Notes under the pieces: generated by a model | Databases searched by the model: none | What the model was told of the DNA's origin: nothing | Seen by the model: the letters and a program-made list of their open reading frames with translations, nothing else | From: Actinomycetota bacterium | GTDB lineage: Bacteria; Actinomycetota; Aquicultoria; Subteraquimicrobiales; UBA9087 | NCBI GenBank assembly: GCA_003491635.1 | Contig: DNCG01000127.1 | Coordinates: 1-8,102, forward strand | DNA: 8,102 nt | Direction of reading: 5' to 3' | Translations under genes and position numbers: made by a program | Part shown: in pieces, positions 1 to 4,663 of the stretch | Position numbering within the stretch: position 1 is the stretch's first letter | Layout of the letters: each line of letters opens with the position of its first letter

Positions 1-19
1 TCGGCCATTGGTTGGAGTC

Positions 20-25
20 GGAGGA
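20..25 (+). promoter_or_regulatory. Ribosome binding site that fixes the comEA start
   Basis: GGAGGA lies six bases before the TTG at 32. It is the only strong Shine-Dalgarno match at the start of the comEA frame, and it favours the 217-residue form over the form beginning at TTG 8. Confidence 0.6.
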
Positions 26-31
26 ACCTTT

Positions 32-685
32 TTGGACTGGAAAAGTTTGAGGGACTCTATCGGAGAGAGATTTTCGGGGGATTATTTCAGCAAAAGACAG
101 CTCATCGCCACCATTTTTCTTGTCGCTCTTCTGGTTTTGGGTGGGAGTCTTCTTTACCTGAGAAATCAGCCGGGGACAGTTGTCGTGAAAGAGGTTGAGG
201 AGGTGGAAGAGTCCGCCAAGTCTGAGACCGAGGAGGTTAAAGTCGAGAAGGTGGTTGTTCACGTTTGTGGTGCGGTCAGAGCTCCCGGTGTTTACGAACT
301 TGAGTCCAATGAGAGGGTGGTGAAGGCCATCGAGATGGCCGGAGGGGCTACCGAGGAGGCAAAGCTGGATGCCTTAAATCTCGCGGCTAAACTCGTGGAC
401 GGGCAAAAGATATACGTTCCCAGAGAAGGGGAGACACCTCCCGTTGTCGTTTCCTCCGCCTCCGGGGGTTCCAACTCCACGGTCTCCGCGGGTCTTATCA
501 ATCTCAATGCGGCCACTCTGGAGGAGCTGGATACGCTACCGGGGATTGGTCCCGTACTGGCTCAGAGGATAATCGATTACAGGGAGGCACACAAGGGTTT
601 CACCAGCGTATCAGAGCTCCAGGAAGTTTCCGGGATCGGCCCCAAGAAGTTCGCTGACATTAAAGATAAGGTTACGGTAAATTGA
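32..685 (+). CDS. comEA: ComEA-type competence protein: membrane-anchored DNA receptor
   Basis: Binds incoming double-stranded DNA at the outer face of the membrane and passes it to the ComEC channel during natural transformation. Counting from TTG at 32 the protein has 217 residues. There is a short basic/polar N-terminus, one membrane segment at about 24-43, and an acidic Glu/Val linker at about 53-73. An SLBB domain follows at about 75-130 (VVHVCGAVRAPGVYEL, ending DGQKIYVP), then a Ser/Gly-rich linker, then the ComEA helix-hairpin-helix domain at 155-217 with two hairpins, LPGIGPVLAQRI and VSGIGPKKFADI. This is the full domain order of Gram-positive ComEA. I chose TTG at 32 because GGAGGA lies at 20-25, six bases upstream; an in-frame TTG at 8 has no visible ribosome site. 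The frame stays open to the left edge, so a start outside the window cannot be excluded. It overlaps comEC by four bases. The family call is firm; whether the cell is competent is inference. Confidence 0.93.
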   Translation: MDWKSLRDSIGERFSGDYFSKRQLIATIFLVALLVLGGSLLYLRNQPGTVVVKEVEEVEESAKSETEEVKVEKVVVHVCGAVRAPGVYELESNERVVKAIEMAGGATEEAKLDALNLAAKLVDGQKIYVPREGETPPVVVSSASGGSNSTVSAGLINLNAATLEELDTLPGIGPVLAQRIIDYREAHKGFTSVSELQEVSGIGPKKFADIKDKVTVN

Positions 686-3030
686 GGCGAATTGAAAAAA
701 TTCCCCCCCTTTTCCTTCTGACTCTTGCCTACATTTTCGGTGTAATCTTGGCCGATTTCCTCCGTCCCCCAATTCTTCTCCTCGCTGTTGCTCTTTTCAT
801 CTCCCTCCTGGCTTTGATTGCCCATCTCGGCTGCTCATTTAAGCACGGTCGGTTGGTGCCGATTTTGAGCTTCTTCCTCCTGGGGATGCTTTTTCTTTCG
901 CTGGCCGCTTCATCCCTTGAAGGTGGGATTCTGGTTGAGTTGGCGAAGAAGGGAACAAAAACATCCATTCGGGGCGTGGTCGCTGGGGAGCCCAGACAAG
1001 AGACGGGTCTTTCTTTCGATCTGAGGGTGAAGGAGGCCTGGGATGGTCGGTGCACTTTGAGAACGTCGGAAATGACCAGGGTGATCCTTCAGCGCTCTGG
1101 TGGATTGAATATTCGGCCTGGCCAACAGGTGGAGGTCAAGGGAATGCCGGTTTTGCCCTCCAATGAGGGGGCTTTCGATTATCGTCGCCTTCTTTTCAGG
1201 CGGGGGATCGCGACCATCTTTTTCTCCCAGCCTTCGGACGTGAACGGGATTGGAGCAACACCTTCAGTGTGGGCTGGGTTGAGGGAGAGAATCAAGACTA
1301 AAGTAGGTTCTCTGCTTCCCGCGGATCAGGCTGGGCTTCTGGTGGGTATCCTCTTGGGGGATCGCTCTGGAATTCACCCCGATATCGAGGGTGATTTCAG
1401 GAGAGCAGGGGTTGCACACGTTCTGGCCGTCTCAGGTCTTCATGTGGGAATGATAGTCTCGATCGCCTTTCTTTTCATGAGATTTCTAAAGGCAAGGCTC
1501 TCTTTTCAATATCTTGCCGCTGCGGGGGCGGTTATCCTCTATGTTTTTCTCGTCGGGGGACGTCCCTCAGTTTTGAGGGCATCTATCATGATCTCTCTGG
1601 GGTTTCTTGGTTGGCTCTTGGCTCGGGGAAGGGGTCTGCTCCCGGCCGTGTCCACCGCCGCCCTCATTTTGCTTCTTTACAACCCCTTTCTTATCTACAA
1701 TGTGGCCTTCCAGTTATCCTTCGCCGCCGTTTTGTCCATAATTTTAATTTTCCCTTTCTTGAAGGAGCGGGAATCCCGGCCGAATTCTCTTTATGATTGG
1801 TTTTCTACCATATTTTTCATTTCCCTGGCGGCTCAAATGGGAGTCGCCCCGATTCTGGCCTATCACTTCAACGAACTTTCTCTGGTGGCGCTGGCGGCAA
1901 ATCCCCTTGTGGTTCCCCTCGTTGCTCCCATTTTGGCCCTGGGGGTCCTGGGGAGTTTTCTGGGCTTTGCCTCCTCCTTTCTGGCCCATCCCATCTTTAA
2001 GCTTAACGGTTTGCTTTTATTCCTCGTGATCAAGGTGGCTGGGTTCTTTTCCTCTCTTCCCGGAGCGTGTGTGAGTTTTGGGTCTCCATCTCTCTTGATG
2101 GTTGGATGTTATTATCTGATGCTTGCGGGTGGCCTCTTCTTCTGGAAACGTCGGCGAATTTCCCTTAATCTTGGCTCTGTCCTCGTGGTGGTGCTTCTTC
2201 TTTTGGTTGTAACCCTCTGGTGGCAGGTGGTGAGAAGCACTCCTCCCCGTGACTTTACCATCACTTTCCTCGGTGTTGGTCAGGGTGATGCCACCTTGAT
2301 CCAAGCGGCGACGGGGGAGATTGTTTTGGTGGATGGTGGTGAGAGCGCGACTATATTGAGGCAAAAGCTGTCCCGAAGAGGAATAGGGAAAATCGATCTG
2401 CTGGTCCTGTCTCATCCTCACGCCGATCATGTTGGGGGATTGGTGTGGGCGGTTCAGAATTTGAAGATAGGAATGGTTCTGGATGGCGGGCAGGCTCACA
2501 CCTCCGATTTCTACAGGCAGTTCCTCATGACCATCGACCGAAGGGGAATTCCATATAGACTGGCCAGGAGAGGAGAGGAGTTCGTGGTGGGAGAGAATCT
2601 TAAAGTAATCGTACTTCATCCCACTGAAGATTTTATAGCCGGGACCAAATCTGATCTGAACAATAATTCCATCGTATTGAAGGTGGTTTACGGGAAGTTT
2701 TCCTTGCTTCTCCCCGGGGATGTGGAGGCGGAGGCGGAGACCGCTTTGCTTGGGCGGGAGGAGGACATCGATTCTACTGTTCTGAAGGTGCCTCATCATG
2801 GGAGTGCCAGTGGCGGGAGCGCGGAGTTCCTGCGTGGGGTTTCCCCTCGGGTGGCGGTGATCTCCGTCGGCGAGGACAATCCCTTTGGCCACCCCGCTTC
2901 ATCAACTCTCAGGAAATTGAGATCTATCGGTGCCGATGTTTACCGCACGGATAGACATGGAGATGTTACAATTACAACCGATGGCGGAGGTTTCACGATT
3001 GAAGTCGAACATCGGCAGGAGTTGAAATGA
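682..3030 (+). CDS. comEC: ComEC/Rec2 DNA-uptake channel with C-terminal metallo-beta-lactamase domain
   Basis: Forms the inner-membrane pore through which single-stranded DNA enters the cytoplasm in transformation. The protein has 782 residues, normal for the full-length family. Residues 1-200 hold N-terminal membrane helices and the soluble DUF4131-type region. Residues about 210-515 are the Competence domain, with many membrane segments and the family motif AVSGLHVGM at 249-257. Residues about 524-782 form a metallo-beta-lactamase domain: FLGVGQGDA (529-537), the metal site SHPHADHVGG (577-586, with H578, H580, D582, H583), NNNS (660-663), LPGD (677-680) and KVPHHGS (702-708). All expected metal ligands are present, so this domain may be an active nuclease that degrades the non-transported strand; that role is inference from the family. 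The start is TTG, overlapping the comEA stop as TTGA with only a weak AAGG upstream, which suggests translational coupling. No comEB (dCMP deaminase) lies between comEA and comEC, unlike Bacillus subtilis. The 3' end overlaps holA. Confidence 0.97.
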   Translation: MRRIEKIPPLFLLTLAYIFGVILADFLRPPILLLAVALFISLLALIAHLGCSFKHGRLVPILSFFLLGMLFLSLAASSLEGGILVELAKKGTKTSIRGVVAGEPRQETGLSFDLRVKEAWDGRCTLRTSEMTRVILQRSGGLNIRPGQQVEVKGMPVLPSNEGAFDYRRLLFRRGIATIFFSQPSDVNGIGATPSVWAGLRERIKTKVGSLLPADQAGLLVGILLGDRSGIHPDIEGDFRRAGVAHVLAVSGLHVGMIVSIAFLFMRFLKARLSFQYLAAAGAVILYVFLVGGRPSVLRASIMISLGFLGWLLARGRGLLPAVSTAALILLLYNPFLIYNVAFQLSFAAVLSIILIFPFLKERESRPNSLYDWFSTIFFISLAAQMGVAPILAYHFNELSLVALAANPLVVPLVAPILALGVLGSFLGFASSFLAHPIFKLNGLLLFLVIKVAGFFSSLPGACVSFGSPSLLMVGCYYLMLAGGLFFWKRRRISLNLGSVLVVVLLLLVVTLWWQVVRSTPPRDFTITFLGVGQGDATLIQAATGEIVLVDGGESATILRQKLSRRGIGKIDLLVLSHPHADHVGGLVWAVQNLKIGMVLDGGQAHTSDFYRQFLMTIDRRGIPYRLARRGEEFVVGENLKVIVLHPTEDFIAGTKSDLNNNSIVLKVVYGKFSLLLPGDVEAEAETALLGREEDIDSTVLKVPHHGSASGGSAEFLRGVSPRVAVISVGEDNPFGHPASSTLRKLRSIGADVYRTDRHGDVTITTDGGGFTIEVEHRQELK

Positions 3031-4010
3031 AAGCATTGGGGACTAAGGCGCTTAAATTGGTCTATCTCATTTATGGGGGGCAGAGGCTGTTGCTGGAGGA
3101 GGCGCTGGAGCGCTTGAAGGGGCGCATTGCCCAGCAGGCCGATCTCAACTTCAACTACGCTGAGTTTCGGGGTGGTGAGGACGATGCCTCGATGATAATC
3201 CAGGCGGCTGAGACCCTTCCCTTTATCTCGGAAAAACGCCTGGTGGTGGTGAAAGAGGCGGAAAAGCTCTCTCCCGCCGATCTATCTCTTCTAGCGGATT
3301 ACGTGAAAAATCCTGCTCCCCATGCCTGTCTAGTCCTGGTGGCGGGCAAGCTGAAGAAGAGCAGTCGTCTCTACAGGGTCGTCAAGGAGAGTGGGGGGGA
3401 TGTCTATGAGTACAAACCTCCTTCGAAGAGGGGTTATCCTCAGTGGATCGAGGATGTCTTTTCGAAGAGAAATAAGGTGGTCACCAATGCCGCCGCTAGT
3501 TATCTCTTTCAAACCGTGGGTCAGGATTTGTACAGACTTAAAGGTGAGATCGAAAAGATATGCCTCTTTCACGAGGCTAAGAAGAGACTCGATGTAGAGG
3601 ACATTCAGCCCCTGGTGAGCAAGAGTGCGGAAAGCACCATCTTTGATTTGGTGGACTGTCTTGGTCGGCGAGACGAAGCCAAGGCTTTGGCTATTCTGGA
3701 CAATCTCCTTCAGGGACGTGAGCTGCTGGAGCGTATCTTGCCCATGATCATCAGGCATTTCAGACTTTTGCTCAAGACTAAGGTTCTTCTGGAAAGAGGA
3801 GTGGATGGTGCCGGTTTGGTCTCGAAGTTAAAACTACCTCCTTTTGTGGTCGACGGGTATCGTCTGCAGAGCCGAAATTTCTCTCACAAACAGTTAAGGA
3901 GGTCCCATGAACTGCTACTGGATGCGGATTTGGCCATAAAGACCGGCAAGGGAGATCCCAGATTTGTTCTGGAGATGCTGGCGATGAAGATCTTGGAGAA
4001 GGGAATCTGA
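3027..4010 (+). CDS. holA: DNA polymerase III subunit delta (clamp-loader wrench)
   Basis: Delta opens the beta sliding clamp so that the clamp loader can place it on DNA. The protein has 327 residues, near the usual 330-345. The N-terminal part begins with VYLIYGGQRLLLEEAL (12-27), the degenerate P-loop-like region of delta, which does not bind ATP. TLPFISEKRLVVV (63-75) corresponds to the segment that carries the beta-contacting residues in E. coli delta (Leu73-Phe74), with L64, P65 and F66 here. GQDLYRLKGEIEKICLF (165-181) and IFDLVDCLGRRDEAKALAIL (205-224) are family signatures leading into the C-terminal collar domain. The last 40 residues (SHELLLDADLAIKTGKGDPR then FVLEMLAMKI) are also typical. 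The ATG overlaps the comEC stop as ATGA, and AGGAG at 3017-3021 lies five bases upstream. Pairing of holA with comEA/comEC is a common Gram-positive arrangement and does not by itself imply a role in competence. The gene ends one base from the convergent rpsT. Confidence 0.96.
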   Translation: MKALGTKALKLVYLIYGGQRLLLEEALERLKGRIAQQADLNFNYAEFRGGEDDASMIIQAAETLPFISEKRLVVVKEAEKLSPADLSLLADYVKNPAPHACLVLVAGKLKKSSRLYRVVKESGGDVYEYKPPSKRGYPQWIEDVFSKRNKVVTNAAASYLFQTVGQDLYRLKGEIEKICLFHEAKKRLDVEDIQPLVSKSAESTIFDLVDCLGRRDEAKALAILDNLLQGRELLERILPMIIRHFRLLLKTKVLLERGVDGAGLVSKLKLPPFVVDGYRLQSRNFSHKQLRRSHELLLDADLAIKTGKGDPRFVLEMLAMKILEKGI

Positions 4011-4011
4011 G

Positions 4012-4458
4012 CTAGGCGGTCTTCGTCTTCTTCGAGGTCTTCGGAGTTTTTTTGGTCCCACCCTTGGCGGGGCGGGATTTGGTGGATTTGGAGCTCTTTG
4101 CGGTCTTTTTGCTCTTTGCGCTCTTTGTCTTTGTACTCTTTGAGGTCTTCGTGGTCTTGGGTTTTTTGGCCGGTCGAGCTTCCTCTGGGGCCTCCTGGAG
4201 AAGGGCGTTAAATTTTCTCATCAGCCTCGATTTTTTATTGGCGGCGTTGTTGGGGTGAATGGCTCCTCTGGAGACCGCTTTGTCCAGTGCCTGGATTGCA
4301 CTTTTAAGCATCTCCTCGGCAGCTTTCTTGTCCTTTGCCTCCAGGGCGGTTTCAAATTTGGAGATGAGTGTCTTCAGGGCAGATTTTGCGCTTTTATTCC
4401 TTAAGTGCTGTTTCTCCGACTGCCTAACTCTCTTTATCTGCGATTTTATATTGGCCAA
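4012..4458 (-). CDS. rpsT: 30S ribosomal protein S20 with a long Lys/Thr/Ser-rich C-terminal tail
   Basis: S20 is a primary binder of 16S rRNA in the 30S subunit. Counting from TTG at 4458 the protein has 148 residues, against about 85-90 for most bacterial S20. Residues 1 to about 90 are a standard S20 core: MANIKSQIKRVRQSEKQHLR at the start, helical Lys/Ala-rich segments, and GAIHPNNAANKKSRL (65-79). From residue 95 to 148 the tail contains 20 Lys, 12 Thr, 9 Ser, 5 Ala, 4 Pro, 2 Arg and 2 Gly, with no acidic, aromatic or large aliphatic residue. It resembles the tails of histone H1-like and mycobacterial HU proteins. I reject a longer frame beginning with GTG at 4500: its first codons contain the promoter -10 box, and the conserved N-terminus begins at the TTG, eight bases after a perfect AGGAGG. 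E. coli rpsT also starts with UUG, which there takes part in S20 autoregulation. I see no clear terminator for rpsT on its own strand; it runs into the end of holA. Confidence 0.95.
   Translation of the reverse strand: MANIKSQIKRVRQSEKQHLRNKSAKSALKTLISKFETALEAKDKKAAEEMLKSAIQALDKAVSRGAIHPNNAANKKSRLMRKFNALLQEAPEEARPAKKPKTTKTSKSTKTKSAKSKKTAKSSKSTKSRPAKGGTKKTPKTSKKTKTA
4030..4053 (+). terminator. Candidate intrinsic terminator of the comEA-comEC-holA operon
   Basis: CTTCGAG (4030-4036) pairs with TTCGGAG (4040-4046) around a three-base loop: seven pairs, two of them G-T wobbles. Seven T residues follow directly (4047-4053). The structure lies 20 bases after the holA stop and is oriented to end plus-strand transcription. 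It sits inside the 3' end of rpsT, within codons of the Lys/Thr tail. The stem is short and partly wobble-paired, and the surrounding DNA is rich in CTTC repeats, so chance pairing is possible. Confidence 0.5.
4094..4160 (-). repeat. Imperfect 9-bp tandem repeats in the rpsT tail
   Basis: On the plus strand, units of the form CTCTTTGCG or GTCTTCGTG follow one another. CTCTTTGCG is exact at 4094-4102 and 4112-4120, with relatives at 4103, 4121, 4136 and 4145, and one six-base unit (4130-4135) keeps the reading frame. On the coding strand each unit gives three codons of the K-S/T-x type. The pattern suggests that the tail grew by slippage in three-codon steps. Confidence 0.6.
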
Positions 4459-4466
4459 AGTTTTGA

Positions 4467-4472
4467 CCTCCT
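4467..4472 (-). promoter_or_regulatory. Ribosome binding site that fixes the TTG start of rpsT
   Basis: On the minus strand this reads AGGAGG, eight bases before the TTG at 4458-4456. The protein from that TTG matches the family N-terminus exactly (M-ANIKSQIKR), so this site decides the start and shortens the longest frame by 14 residues. Confidence 0.85.
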
Positions 4473-4490
4473 GAGATTTAATACTGGCGC

Positions 4491-4519
4491 ATTGTACCAC
4501 AACCCCCCTTTCACATCAA
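4491..4519 (-). promoter_or_regulatory. Sigma70-type promoter of rpsT
   Basis: On the minus strand TTGATG (4519-4514) serves as the -35 box and TACAAT (4496-4491) as the -10 box, with exactly 17 bases between them. The bases before the -10 read TGG, giving an extended -10 (TGnTACAAT). The predicted start of transcription is near 4484, leaving a leader of about 26 bases that contains AGGAGG. Matches are four of six and five of six to the consensus boxes. Confidence 0.75.
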
Positions 4520-4553
4520 GCTCTCGTTGTTTGTGTTATTTTGGGGGATTCTC

Positions 4554-4570
4554 GATCCATCGAATGGGTC
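4554..4570. repeat. Inverted repeat between the divergent rpsT and murJ promoters
   Basis: GATCCAT (4554-4560) and ATGGGTC (4564-4570) are inverted copies with one mismatch around CGA. An overlapping perfect pair, TCGAT and ATCGA, spans 4552-4563. It lies upstream of both promoters, so it could be an operator, but a pair this short can arise by chance and no known regulator is indicated. Confidence 0.25.
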
Positions 4571-4596
4571 TCGAACTTTTTCTCGGGAAATTTCGG

Positions 4597-4605
4597 TGTT
4601 ATAAT
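4597..4605 (+). promoter_or_regulatory. Extended -10 promoter element of murJ-lepA
   Basis: TGTTATAAT contains a perfect TATAAT (4600-4605) preceded by TGn. The hexamer 17 bases upstream, TTTTTC (4577-4582), is a poor -35 box, as often tolerated when an extended -10 is present. Transcription should begin near 4611-4612, giving murJ a leader of about 50 bases. Confidence 0.65.
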
Positions 4606-4613
4606 GGTTTAGC

Positions 4614-4641
4614 CTGCTCCGCTGTAGACGGGGCGGTTTTT
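4614..4641 (+). terminator. Hairpin plus T run in the murJ leader (attenuator-like)
   Basis: CTGCTCCG (4614-4621) pairs with CGGGGCGG (4629-4636) over eight positions, two of them G-T wobbles, around the loop CTGTAGA. TTTTT follows at 4637-4641. It begins two or three bases after the predicted start of the murJ transcript and ends ten bases before the ribosome site, so it could attenuate murJ-lepA, stop read-through from upstream, or stabilise the 5' end. The T run is short and no competing structure is evident. Confidence 0.4.
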
Positions 4642-4650
4642 ATGTGGAAG

Positions 4651-4656
4651 AGGAGG
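4651..4656 (+). promoter_or_regulatory. Ribosome binding site that fixes the TTG start of murJ
   Basis: AGGAGG lies seven bases before TTG at 4664. An ATG at 4657 directly after it is out of frame with murJ and too close to be used with this site, so the TTG is the best-supported start. Confidence 0.7.
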
Positions 4657-4663
4657 ATGTTCT

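Noticed and set aside
1744..1989. Minus-strand and alternative plus-strand frames of 60-110 residues inside comEC, holA, murJ and lepA
   Set aside because: All lie within strongly conserved genes in other frames, lack ribosome sites and recognisable domains.
2017..2892. 291-residue minus-strand frame opposite the 3' half of comEC
   Set aside because: It runs antisense to the conserved ComEC channel end and metallo-beta-lactamase domain, resembles no protein family I recognise, and has no promoter or neighbour to support it. It is a codon-bias shadow.
3950..4014. Terminator for rpsT on the minus strand inside the end of holA
   Set aside because: I found no GC-rich hairpin followed by a T run in this orientation, so none is annotated.
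4052..4258. Small hydrophobic plus-strand frame (68 residues) opposite the rpsT tail, looking like a membrane peptide
   Set aside because: Its Phe/Leu/Val content is simply the reverse complement of the Lys, Thr and Ser codons of the S20 tail; no ribosome site or family resemblance supports it.
4459..4500. Longer S20 start at GTG 4500 giving 162 residues
   Set aside because: The added residues match no S20, the -10 box of the promoter lies inside them, and AGGAGG plus the conserved ANIKSQ motif point to TTG at 4458.
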